A DNA stretch of 64,000 nt, from assembly GCA_026724425.1 (NCBI GenBank), contig JAIUCV010000023.1, positions 4,464,001 to 4,528,000 of the forward strand. Reading direction: 5' to 3'. The notes beneath the pieces were generated by a model, which had not been told where the DNA came from, made no database searches, and worked only from the letters and a program-made list of their open reading frames with translations. This document shows, one piece after another, positions 25,315-35,929 of this stretch; positions within the stretch are counted from its first letter, which is position 1, and every line of letters begins with the position of its first letter. Source of the DNA: Erythrophleum ivorense. Taxonomy: Eukaryota; Streptophyta; Magnoliopsida; Fabales; Fabaceae. The position numbers and the translations under genes are program-made.

Positions 25315-25324
25315 CATAACCCTT

Positions 25325-26170
25325 GTCCCCAAGGGTGTTAGTTGCGACTAAATTCTGGGTATTTCTTCTGGATGTCTTGCCAAACTTCCCAAGTTGCCTT
25401 TTCAGTAGTTCCTCCCTTCCACTATACTAGGACTTGGGTTACTGCTCTGTTATACCTCTGCACCATACATCTATCCAAAATAGTCTTTGGTTCACGCACA
25501 TCCATCATAGCATAACTTCTCGCGCTGTAAAGCTTCTGTCAATCATGTCCATTGCAGACTCATGGGGTAAATATGGCAAATGCAAAGGTGGCGATTGCCC
25601 ATACATAATTTCGTATGGTGTGCAACCAGTAGCAATGTAATGGGTGGTGTTATACCACCATTCAACTAAGGGTAGCCACCATGCCTACTCCTTAGGTGAT
25701 TACCATGTAAAGTTGTGAAGGAAATGTTCAAGACACCTATTCAGCAGCTCACTTTGGCCATCGAACTGGGGATGGTAAGCTGTGGAAAGGCTCTAGGTTA
25801 CTCCTAGCTGAGATAAGAACTCTTGCCAAAAGCGACTAGTGAATAAGGGGTCTCGGTCACTAATGATATTAGCTGGTGCACCGTCTAGTTTGTACACATT
25901 GTCCAAGAAGAGCTGGGCTAGAGTGTTGGTAGAAATTCAGTGAGTGATAGCCAAGAAGTGAGCATATTTGCTTAGTCAGTCCACTGCAACCCAAATAACA
26001 TCCTTACCCTTTGATTTTGGTAACTTCTCAATGAAGTCCATAGCTAAACTCTGCCACCATCTCATACTTGCATCTCAAACATGTCTCACAATCAGCTAAA
26101 AAAGTCTTCATATCACGTGTTATCCCCTTCAAGTAAAAGAGAGACTTAATTCATTTCAAAGTGGCCTTGA
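25325..26170 (-). pseudogene. G integrase with chromodomain-like tail (broken)
   Basis: On minus, the HHCC finger region keeps DCETCLRCK (near 26100) after a KSLFYLKG stretch. The core keeps MDFIEKLPKSKG with the first Asp (near 26040), ISDRDPLFTS with the second Asp (near 25855) and DGQSELLNRCLE with the Glu (near 25765). Several stops lie between these motifs. The tail at about 25340-25470 shows RAVTQVLV-stop-WKG then KATWE, the pattern of the C-terminal chromodomain of plant chromoviruses, which directs integration to chromatin. The link between core and tail looks shortened, so part of the polyprotein is probably deleted. Confidence 0.85.
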
Positions 26171-26547
26171 TTCCCGAGTGACCTCCTTGTGGAGAGGAAT
26201 GAAGCCATGCTAAAATAGTGTTCTTTAGGATAGTTTGTGAATTGCCAATTACTAGCTTATTTTTTTGAGTCAATAAGTTATTGTGCCACTTATATTTGGG
26301 ATAAGTTTGAGCATCCCTTTCGAGGTCAGAAATGATTTTTTGTAGATCAGAATCAAAGTACCACTGTGACTTAGATCACTTGCCATAGATCAGTAAAAAT
26401 AGAGAAAAGACTTAATTGCAATAATTCTCCATGAGTAGCACGAGATAATGTGTCAGCAGCCACATTCTCTTTGCCTTGTCCATAACGAATTTCATAAGTC
26501 AGTCCCATAAGCTTAGTAATCCAGCTATATTGGGAAGGAGCAGATAA

Positions 26548-27012
26548 TCATTGCTCTAGTAAATGCTTAAGACTCTTCTGATCTGTTAGGATGACAAAAG
26601 GTTGCAAGCTAAGATAGTGATACCATTTTCCCACTGCATGTACAATGGCTAATAACTCACGATCATAAACTAATAGCAGCCGATTTTTAGGAGATAAGAC
26701 TTTACTCACATAAGCAACTAGATGAGAATGCTGCATGAGCACTACCTCAATACCAATGCTGGATGCATCGGTCTTTATAACAAAGGGCTGTTCCATATCA
26801 GGAAGAACCAGAATTGGTGCCTCGGTTAGAGCATGTTTAAGCTTTTTGAATGATGTTTCAGCTTCTACATTCCAGTTGAAACTATCTTTCTTGAGCAGTT
26901 CTGTGAGAGGGTGTGCCAATATGCCATAGTTTTTTATGAACCACCTATAATAGCCTGAAAGCCCCAAGAATCCTATCAATTCCTTGATATTAGAAGGTGT
27001 TGGCCAATCCAT
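26548..27012 (-). pseudogene. G RNase H with RT connection (open segment)
   Basis: An open run of 154 codons. It begins in the RT connection region (DWPTPSNIKELIGFLGLSGY and the YRWFIKNYG motif). It then enters the RNase H domain, with FVIKTDASSIGIEVVLMQ holding the first catalytic Asp, YDRELLAIVHAV with the Glu, and FVILTDQKSLKHLLEQ with the next Asp. These motifs are intact, but the flanking sequence is not open, so no complete Pol can be made. Usual role: RNA removal during reverse transcription. Confidence 0.9.
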
Positions 27013-27822
27013 GACAACTTTAATCTTATTAGGATCTGCTGAAACTCCTTCAGGTGTGATAATATGTCCTAAGTACTCGATCCTTCTAATAGCAAAGGCA
27101 CACTTAGTTAGTCAGAGGTAAAATTGGTGGGCTCAAAGAATACCAAAAATAGTCATTAAATGGAGTAGATGTGTGGCCATATCCTTGCTGTAGATGAGGA
27201 TATCATTAAAAAAAACTAGTACATATTTTCTCAACAATTCTCCAAAAATGGCATTCATGATACCTTGGAAGGTGAAGGGTGCATTGGATAATCTGAAAGG
27301 CATAACCACATATTTGTAATGTCCTGAATGAGTTTAAAAAGTGGTCTTGTGAATGTCTTCCTTCCTCATCCTTATTTGGTGGTACCTTACCCTTAAATCT
27401 AATTTGGTAAAAACCTTGGCCCTCTCTAATTCATCCAACAAATCTTCAATGAGGGGAATGGGGAAGTTGTTCCTCACAGTCATTTTATTCAAGGCCCTAT
27501 AGTCAACACACATGCACCACCCTCCATCTTTTTTCTTAACCAAAACTACCGATAAAGCAAAGGGACTAATACTATGTTGGATAACACTTGAATCTAGCAT
27601 TTCTTGTATCAATCCTTCTATGGCATCCTTTTGAATAGTAGGGTACCTATATGGTCTTAAATTAACCGGATTAGCACCTTCCTTAAGGATTATTTGATGA
27701 TCATGCATGCCTCTTTCAAGGGGTAACCCTTTTGGTTCTTCAAAAATATCAAAGAACTCCTCAACAATCTCGACGACTTCTGCAGGAACACTTTTGAGTC
27801 CATAACTGATAATGAACAACAA
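27013..27822 (-). pseudogene. G reverse transcriptase (broken)
   Basis: The open part 27334-27822 has VEEFFDIFEEPKGLP and then the RPYRYP entry motif. It continues with VVLVKKKDGGWCMCVDYRAL and FTKLDLRVRYHQIRM, where the last Asp is the first metal-binding residue. A stop follows at 27331-27333. The next stretch keeps FRLSNAP and then reads FFNDILIYS where gypsy elements have FxDDI, so the first Asp of the YXDD-type box is replaced by Asn. Together with the stops the polymerase is inactive. Confidence 0.9.
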
Positions 27823-28169
27823 AAGGAATTGTTATAGCAAGGAATTATTTGCATCATGTAAGTCATGGGTTAAGCGGTCATAATTTTGCATAATCTTTCT
27901 TCACAAATCACCTTGTTGTGACCATCACTCATCCCTGCTAATTGAATCCTTTATCCACCCCAATCAAACTCCGTTATCAATTTCTTACAATCTAGCTAAA
28001 TTAGACCCAACTCCCTCACCCACTGCATGCCTAATACCTTATCATACCCAACTAAAGGCAAGATAATGACATCAGCTACAAACTTAATGCCTTGTGAGAT
28101 CTATTTTAGTCCTTTACAGTGTCTTGTACCCTTAGGTGTACTTCCATCTGCCACTATCACCATAACTTC

Positions 28170-28454
28170 CTAAATGTGTTTCATATCTCCCATTCCATCA
28201 ATGGCAATTTTCTCATCTAAAACATTATGAGTACTACTAGTATCAATGAGGATATGAAGTACCTTCTTACCACACTTGCAAATGATCTTCATGATGGGAT
28301 AGTTGGTTGTTCCTGATAGAGCACTTACTGAAATGACAGGATTGGTGTAGACCTCCATTCGATTGAGAGTCAAATTCCCCTGTTCATGATCATTCTCATC
28401 CTCATTAAGACTGGAGTCAACTTCCTCAACTTCCATCAAATAAACTGCATACAT
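28170..28454 (-). pseudogene. G aspartic protease remnant
   Basis: The frame reads VLHILIDTSSTHNVLD, matching the gypsy protease pattern L-I-D-S-G-S-T-H-N. The catalytic triad D-S/T-G is altered: residues 71-73 are D-T-S, so the Gly is lost. An acidic linker precedes it, as is usual between the Gag knuckle and protease. No full-length Gag-Pol frame remains. Confidence 0.8.
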
Positions 28455-28465
28455 TTCCTTTAATG

Positions 28466-29440
28466 ACAGTCATGGCCCAGGGAATATTTCTTATGGCAGA
28501 AATAGCAGAGGTTCTTAGACCTATGTTCTTCCACTTTCTCCAGAGATAGCTTCTGTTGAAACCTCATTGTTGGTCTACCCAGAATTCCCCTAGTAGAAGT
28601 GACCTCTTTACTTGAGTTTCCCTCTTTCTTATCATCATTCCATACCCTTCTTTGCTTGTCAATTATGGTAGCAAGACCTCTAATGGACAGATTAGGTCGT
28701 TGTCCTTCTTTGCTTCCTAGCCCCTACATTTTCTGTAACAACTATAAATTTGAATCTTATGGTTTCGCTAGTCGAGTAGCCTCTAGCAGAGACTAAGGTT
28801 TTAGTAACTTAACCACTGAAGCTAACTAGGGTTTTAGAGCTCCCAAGAAATAACTTAATTTTTGCAATTCAGATAATTCCACCTTGCAAATGAGGTTATC
28901 AAATTTAGTTTAAAATTCGGATAAATGTCCTTCCTATTTTAACTGCATCAACTCCTCCATAAGATCGTCGTACAATAGGCCAAAGCGCACCTTGACAGCT
29001 TCTACAAATGTATCCCATGTCAGTCTTCCCTGCGCACTCTTCTCAAAGTACTGGAACCACTTATAAGCCTTCTCATCCATAGCTAAACTAGCGAGCATCA
29101 CCTTATTTGTTTTTGGTGTTCTGTCTAGAGAAAAAAAATGCTCACACTTTGAAATCTAACTAGCAATGTCTTCCTCAATGAATTTGGAAAATTTCACCTT
29201 AGTGAATCGTGTAGGTACTTGATACTCGCCTCCCTGGTCCCGATACTCATTCTTGCCTTGGTTTCTATTACCATCGACCATCTCGATCATCTATAAAGAG
29301 AGTCCACGGACCATCTCTTGGAGATCCCCCACTTGTTGTGTTACCGTTGCCCAACGATTGTCAAATTCACTGTGTAACTCTCCCTGCAGTCACTCCTCTA
29401 TCTCCCTTGCATGGGCTTGTGATTGCATTCCTTCTACCAT
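28466..29440 (-). pseudogene. gag: G gag with zinc knuckle (broken)
   Basis: On minus, reading starts near 29440, just after the PBS, and gives a Gln/Glu-rich N-terminus (MVEGMQSQAHAREIEE, then a stop). The retrotrans_gag core follows with KAYKWFQYFE, LTWDTFVEAVKVRFG and GHLSEF-stop-TKFD. The knuckle at about 28466-28509 reads CYFCHKKYSLGHDC, the C-X2-C-X7-H-X-C form found in chromovirus Gag, followed by a stop. At least four stops break the gene. Confidence 0.85.
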
Positions 29441-29449
29441 GAATTGACT

Positions 29450-29461
29450 GCTCTGATACCA
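29450..29461 (-). promoter_or_regulatory. Primer binding site of G (initiator-Met tRNA type)
   Basis: On the minus strand TGGTATCAGAGC lies one base after the 5' LTR. This is the standard plant PBS complementary to the 3' end of initiator-methionine tRNA. Confidence 0.92.
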
Positions 29462-29491
29462 ATGATAGATTGACATATCCAAGCGAGGGCA

Positions 29492-32400
29492 TGTAACATC
29501 CAGTTTTCTAAAAACGAGAGAAAACATGAGAAATGTAACGTACGATTTTTCCATTAACAAACGAAACTCACCGGATATAAAAGGAAGTCCCCCGAAACGA
29601 TGTAGTTAGGGTCCTAAAAAATTTGGGAGGCATTATAGACTCTTAAAAATGGGAATCCTAAGCTCAGACGAAAAGAAAAATAAAGCTAAAATAAAGAAAC
29701 AATTTCTTATGAAAAACTTACGAAAAGTAATGGCATTTTTGTAATTTTGAACAAATTTTGGAATTCACATAGGAGGGCTTTTTAAATAAAATTTTTAAAT
29801 TTTTTGGGGTTCTCAAAGGCCCTGAAAACTATGGAAAGCCCCGGGACAGTTAAAACCCCCCCGCTAAATGTTTTCTAACGTCAATTAACCTAAACTTTGA
29901 CTGATTCATTTGAGAAGGTTTTAGCTCTGATTCGAGTGATTCCAAAGGCATTTTACTAAATTGGGAACTTTAATTTTATAATGGAAAGACGGTTCTAAAA
30001 AAGGAGCTAAAACAAAGTGGAAACGAAAATACCAAAAATGAAGGGCAAAATGGGAATTTTTGAAGAGTTTTCCTTCTCCCACCTATATATAAGTGGCGCC
30101 TCATCTCCTCCCTCATTCAGCCCATTATTTTTCTGCCTCAAACCAAAGAAAAACCCTAGGGAGAGTGGGGCCCAAGAGGAAGAGGAAGAGGAGGAGAAAT
30201 TCAAGCAAAAAGGTATAGAATTTTAGTAGTTTTTTATGCTTTCTTCCATCCAAACCTCCTCTCCTTCATTCTCCTTTGTTTCTTTTGATTAAAATGAAGT
30301 TTACAAATCCATTTTAATGGAGAAATTAAGGGAAAAATTCGGATTTGAAGAGAGAAGTTTGGAGAAAGCAAGATTCAAGTAAGAAAAAGTAAGAAAATTA
30401 GGTAATTTCTCTTCCTATTGTTGCTACCTTTAGTTCCTCTTCTTCTCCAATTTGACACACCCAAGGAACCCTAGGAGGATCTGATTTTTAGGCAGAATTA
30501 AGGATGAATCTAAGGAAAAAGGGTGTGGAGATTAAGAATATGCAAATGGAATTAACAAAAAACCATTAGATTTTAAGATACAATTTCTAGGGTTTCAAGT
30601 GCACCTTATAAAATCTGATTTTGTATGATGATTCCTAGTCCTAAATAAGAGTTTAAATGAGTCCTAAGATCCCTAAGATGCTCCCCATGTGCTTCTCCCC
30701 TTGAGAAAACAAAACAAAGTCCATGGATGCTAAAACCTAGCATAGGTTTGGCCAAGGGAGGATCTCATAGTTAGGGAGAGTTTTAAATTTTTTTTAAGCC
30801 CATTCTTAAGTCATATATGATGAATGAAAATGAGGGGAGGCCTTGGAAAAAATTTAGAACCCATAGAAAGTGAATTGGTGCTTTATGTTCTATATTATAA
30901 CCTAAAGAAGCAACATGTAGTTAGGTTCTTTGTTTTAGTTGTGTGATGACTCCAAGAGGCTTAAAAGGAGTCAAGAATTATATTTGAAAGGAAAGAGTGG
31001 ATCCTAGAATTTATTTGAGGGGTGTTTCTTCATTAGGTACAATTATAGAACTATAATGAGGTTATAAGCCAAGCTAGTATCTAAGCAAGTTATGTGGCCT
31101 TAGAATTAATTCTATGAACCTAATTGGCTTTCATAAATTGTGGTTAGGACAAGAAAAATCATTCCCACACTTTTGTGTGTGTGTGGCTGAAAAGGGGAGC
31201 TTGGATTCAAAGAAAATAGTGTGCAATTGTATCCAAGGTAGCTCTCTCCACCTTATCTCATGCATAGATGTGTACTTAGCTTGTCTTTGAATGTGTTTAT
31301 GTATAATTTTAAGCCATGAAAAGTGTTTTAGTATGACTTTGATTCCATGGTGCCATGATGTTACAATATGCTCTTATTTGATATTTTTTATGTATGCTTG
31401 GGTTTGCTTGGTGAGGCTAAGAACCCTTAGCCATGTTGAGAATGAGCCAAGAACCCTTAAAATTGGTTAAGATAAAGCAAAGAGTTTCCCAGAAGCAAGA
31501 TGGACTCCCAAGAGCATAGTTGAGTGCAAGAATCTCTTAAAGATTAGGTAGGGCAAGTCTAATATCAACAAGAAATTGGGTGAGGCTAATCCACTTGCTT
31601 GGCAAGCCTTTGTATGCTATGTGTGACTTTCTCAAATGATGGAAATTCCTCTTGAATGCTTGCACATGTCAACATGACCATACATATATTTATGAGACTT
31701 GTTTGCATCCATTATGTATGATTGAATGGGAGATGAGCTATTGAGATTCTTTGAATCTCATCCTCTCCCCTCCAATGTTCTAACATGTTAGGTGGACTAA
31801 GAGAGCAAGGTAATGGAAGCCAACCACCTTGAGGATGGGAGGATGACAATAAAGTACTTGAATTTTTGTTACTTTGAAACCATACAATTGGAAAATAATG
31901 TAATCCATGGATGTATACGTATCATGATGTCTTGAACATATGTAATTATAATAATATGTCATGTATAAATAAAAAAATATGATATGTGACCATTAGAATG
32001 TGATTTGGGTATGTTATGGCATTGTAGCTTCTTGAATGGTATTATGGAAATGTGCATAAGTGTGAGTGAGATAACCAAAATGAGATACATGAGGATTGGG
32101 ACCATTTGGACAGCTCATACAAGTCCTAATTATGCTTTTAGACTTGCCTAAAAGGTGCCAAAACCCAAGGAAAGCCATTTGGACATTTTGGTACCCTATA
32201 TGGAGCCAAAATTGACCATAATGGAACCTTATATCACTTTTTAGCCAAATGAGCTCTTCTTGATCTAAGATTTTGCATGCAATTAGAGCTTGTTGAGAGC
32301 TTTTTGGGAAGCTAAAGAACATAATTTTCAGTGGTCTACAGAATATTTGATAATTTTTCAAAGTTGACAAATTTTCTAGTTTTGGTCATGTCACTGTTCA

Positions 32401-33222
32401 CTCAGGTTCGAAAATGAAATCTATCACACAGGGTCCAAATGATGTCCAATTGCCATCAAATTTTATACAGAGAAACTATACATTCCCAGTAACTTGTGCC
32501 AATTAGAAGCACCTCATTTGGATGTCTAGAGAGGGGGATATTAATTTTTAAAGAATCTATCCAGTATCAAGAACTCCAACCGACCTCTGTTACTGTTTGA
32601 TTGAGCTTTGAGGTCTGGAGGTACCTGAATCGGTTTGGAGTTATTTTTTCCCTCTAGCTAACATCCACATCTTTCTAGATTGTATCATTTGCATAGATTG
32701 GATTTTTGTGAAATTAATTGGATATTTTTTAAATTTGTTACAGAATTCTGTGGCAGTACCAGTGGACAGCCTAACCTCTGGACGATTTTGAATGTCAAAC
32801 GTCCTCTGTGTTAGATGTTATGGTATGAATATATTTTTAGTATAAAGTAGACATGTGTAGCTTTCCATATGGCCAATAATGCATGATTTTAATTTTTCTA
32901 GAATTAGTTATGATTTTTCAAAATTTGGACAGAAAAGAGGCAAAATCTGGCCAAAATTATATATGTATATTTCATGCTTCCCTTCGAGTTCCTTGAGATA
33001 TAGGCCACTTTTGATGATGCAAATGAGTTGTATTCATGTAATTAAATATAAAAATATGATGTATGAGCTCACATGGTCCATGTGACACCGAATGAAATTT
33101 TTATACGCAGCGCAGCGCAAATAAATACATTATTTTAATGGATTTTTCTCACTTCTTTCATGGAATGCATCATATAAAGCATGGAAATATTATGAAATAA
33201 GTTAAAAATATATAGTGTTACA
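29492..33222 (+). mobile_element. Family-1 solo LTR C, inserted in the 5' LTR of G
   Basis: C is 3731 bp, begins TGTAACATCC and ends AGTGTTACA. The flanking 5-mers GGGCA (29487-29491) and GGGTG (33223-33227) differ by two transitions. The uninterrupted 3' LTR of G has gggtg at this site, which confirms the duplication. A TATA box (30084-30092) is in the same place as in A. It resembles A closely along its whole length and carries no internal element sequence. Open frames in it, including the 118-codon one on minus at 32014-32370, have no recognisable domain. Confidence 0.9.
30084..30092 (+). promoter_or_regulatory. TATA box in family-1 LTR C
   Basis: The sequence tatatataa lies in the same alignment position as the TATA stretches of A, B and E. 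Confidence 0.55.
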
Positions 33223-33873
33223 GGGTGAAATTGGATAGAATATTGAGGGATAAAGAGAAGAAGAAGAAGAGAGAAAGAAAGAAGAAAAGAATAGAACAAG
33301 AGGAATCCTTATCACATTTTGCATGCCGTCCATACAGCACACTCATGCCATATATGCTTTCCATTAATGGCTAACTACCTAGCAGCTACGCGGGAAACGG
33401 ACAAAAAAGAAAAATAAAAGTTATTAATATGCAAAGACATAATTGCCCTTGCTAATATAAAAAAGGCCTATCATCTTTAGAATTGAAGTTCTCAGCCATT
33501 CAATTATCTCAAAATTTGTATAATAAATAGTATTTTATTATCATACATGAACATCAAAGAATGATTAACTGAGAGTTTAAGCTTCAAAATGCTCACACTT
33601 ACCGCATATTTATGCTTTGAGGTACCTCAAGATCTAATGCTACGTACTGTACTAGTGATCGATGGGTTGACACAGAGAAATTGTTTCACTAACAAGCACG
33701 TGCCAATTTCTTGGGATTGAAGAAATTAAGGATGCCACCAACGATGCTTTAAATTTCAGGAGGCCAAGTCAAATATTGATTCTCTTTGTGCTGTCGATCA
33801 CCAAATCACAGAATTAGGTGACCTTGTCATCTAGATACTTGGAAGAAGGATTACCCACTGAATACAAAAACTC

Positions 33874-34444
33874 ATGTCCCGTTTGGTTTGGTTGCCGAAA
33901 AAATTTTGGTGAGAAGAATGGAATTAAATAGAAATAAATTTTGATAGAATGAAATTTTATGACTCATAATTATATTTGATATAACATAAAAAGGAATAAG
34001 AATAATTTTCTATTCTTATATTTAATTGGATGAAAATAATACAAGAATAAAAATAGCTGAATAACTAACCATAATGCCTCTAGTGCCCAAAATAATTAAA
34101 ATATTCATTTTTAATTTGTAAAAAAATTTAATACCTTTAATACAGTAAATATTAAAATATTTATTTTTATTTTTAATTCAAAAAAATATCTTTTGAATTA
34201 TCAATAATAAAAAATATATATATTCACTGAGGTTGGGGCATTTTTGTGAAAATATATTTCATTCCAAGAAAGCATTAAGATTTCATAAGATCTTTGATGA
34301 AATTTTCATTACTACATTTATGGAAGTGATTTCTGCCCTTAGAATGAAATAGATAACTAAAATGTATTACCAAAATAATTATTCAAGACTGCTATTTCAA
34401 TACCTTTTCTGTTAGAATTATTGCCTGTCTATCAAATGAGACAT
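33874..34444. mobile_element. Candidate MITE with decayed terminal inverted repeats
   Basis: The left end reads atgtcccgtttggt and the complement of the right end atgtctcatttgat. The differences are all transitions. Length is about 570 bp and the interior is AT-rich without coding capacity. A 'gtttggtttgg' end is common in plant non-autonomous DNA transposons. No TSD could be fixed. Confidence 0.4.
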
Positions 34445-35310
34445 TAGTCATCAACGTTTCTTCGGCCAAATCATTCTTATCTTCATGAAGCTCTTCTCTT
34501 TGGCCCTTTTCCTTCTCAATCTTACATTCTTTAGTGCCACTGCCCCTTAGGTGTTAAAGTGAAAATACGTAAATAAATTTATTATGTAATATTTAACATG
34601 CTTCCTCAAAAGTGAGAATAAAGCACAGTCTTATCGTGCGCAAATCTTAATTTTTGTTAAAAGAATACGTAATACATTCAAAAATTAAAACTGTTATATA
34701 AAAATTTATAAATAAATTTACTATAATGGAAACAGCTCACAAAAAATATATACAACCTTTGCATGCGGATCCTCTACATTAAAGAGGATTATAGCATGTA
34801 GTATAGTAAAATAAATCTTGGCCCTTCCTCCAATTGCATCATTCTTGCTCTGCCACATTGCACCATTATTTTCTTTTTTTTTCCAAATTCAGCAATCAAA
34901 ACCCTCTATTTTGATTAATCAAAACTGTGCATTTTAATTTAATTGCTCAGACCATTTTGAGCAGACCAAAACGGATCATTTCAAATGCATGTCTTGGACT
35001 CTAGCAACCCACTACAACACAACGTTTGGGAAGGAACCACTTGTGCTGCAATCTCACGAAACCTAAAGGTGAGACTGGTGCTAATTGAAATCAATTTTCT
35101 TTTCCAATCTAAGAGCATAAGGGGTAATTACTGGAGTTGTGAAAAGAATGGTAAAGGCTTTTTTTTTAACGAGTTTTACTTCATTCAACATAGAACGGTA
35201 AAATCAATTTTTCTTCTTTCATGTTTTTTATGGGTTTTATTTTATCTTTGTTGGTATATCGGCATAAGCTCTTTGAGTTACGTCTTTTGGTAATTATTTA
35301 TGTCTTTTTA
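34445..35310. other. AT-rich spacer
   Basis: A 102-codon open frame at 34985-35293 has no domain and unremarkable composition. I see no gene here. Confidence 0.4.
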
Positions 35311-35445
35311 TTTCAATAAAATGAACTTCTTCTTTTTGTACATAAAAAATGAACCTTTTTTTAGTTTCAATCAAATGAAAATTTTCTTTTTTTATACACC
35401 AAAAATGAACTTTTTTTTATTTCAATCAAATGAACTTTTGCTCTT
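35311..35445 (+). repeat. Tandem repeat, ~55 bp x 2.5
   Basis: Units start at 35311, 35365 and 35420. Each begins tttcaatcaaatgaac and contains a T-run and a caaaaatgaac word. The short frame across it is a by-product of the repeat. Confidence 0.75.
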
Positions 35446-35929
35446 TATTGTTACTACAATATATTCAAAAATATGCATTAATGTTAAGTGGAAAATAAAG
35501 ATTAATTGAAAATACAAGTCTATCCAACCTTGTAAAAGAAGAAAGTTTTGTTCTATTTTTTTTAATAGATTTGGATATGTATTTAAGCTAACGGATGTGT
35601 TTTTTGTGTCATGTTAAATTCTTACTACGATACAGAGAAACTTATCCCAGTCAATGTAACTATGGTTGGAGGAAGGAAGGTCTAACGAAATAGTGGATCA
35701 TTCTATGTATATGTGAACCATATTCTATTTAATGAAGTTATGCCTTGAGTTTATCTTGTTTCAAAGCAAATTCCATTCATAGCTTTCAAGGAAGTTGGTG
35801 CCTCAAGCAACTGGGGAGTTGTTGGGAAGCCTAGGATTAGAATAAAGTTTAATGACAGTGAGGTGGCCTGAAGGTTTTGGGTTGACTATGGTGGCAAAGT
35901 TGGTTTTGGAATTAGAAAATAATATCTTA

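Larger units (their letters stand above)
25018..33473 (-). mobile_element. Chromovirus-like Ty3/gypsy retrotransposon G (dead)
   Basis: Minus-strand element bounded by LTRs that begin TGATA and end TATCA on plus. The flanking 5-mers TTTTT (25013-25017) and TCTTT (33474-33478) are a likely TSD. Reading right to left the order is 5' LTR, PBS for initiator-Met tRNA, gag, protease, RT, RNase H, integrase, chromodomain-like tail, PPT, 3' LTR. RT before integrase defines Ty3/gypsy, and the tail suggests a chromovirus. Stops and small deletions interrupt every domain. A 3.7-kb family-1 solo LTR (C) sits in the 5' LTR. Confidence 0.92.
29463..33473 (-). repeat. 5' LTR of G, split by solo LTR C
   Basis: The LTR consists of 29463-29491 and 33223-33473. 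Joined in order these parts match the 3' LTR 25018-25301. The break is at the gagggtgaaattgg site, which is intact in the 3' LTR at 25036-25050. Confidence 0.92.

Noticed and set aside
32014..32370. 118-codon minus-strand frame in LTR C sharing a stretch with a frame at 13052-13309 in LTR A
   Set aside because: The shared peptide follows from A and C being copies of one LTR. The frames differ in length and start, are not kept in B, and show no domain.
34985..35509. Open frames rich in Phe and Asn
   Set aside because: Their composition comes from T-runs and the ~55-bp tandem repeat at 35311-35445.
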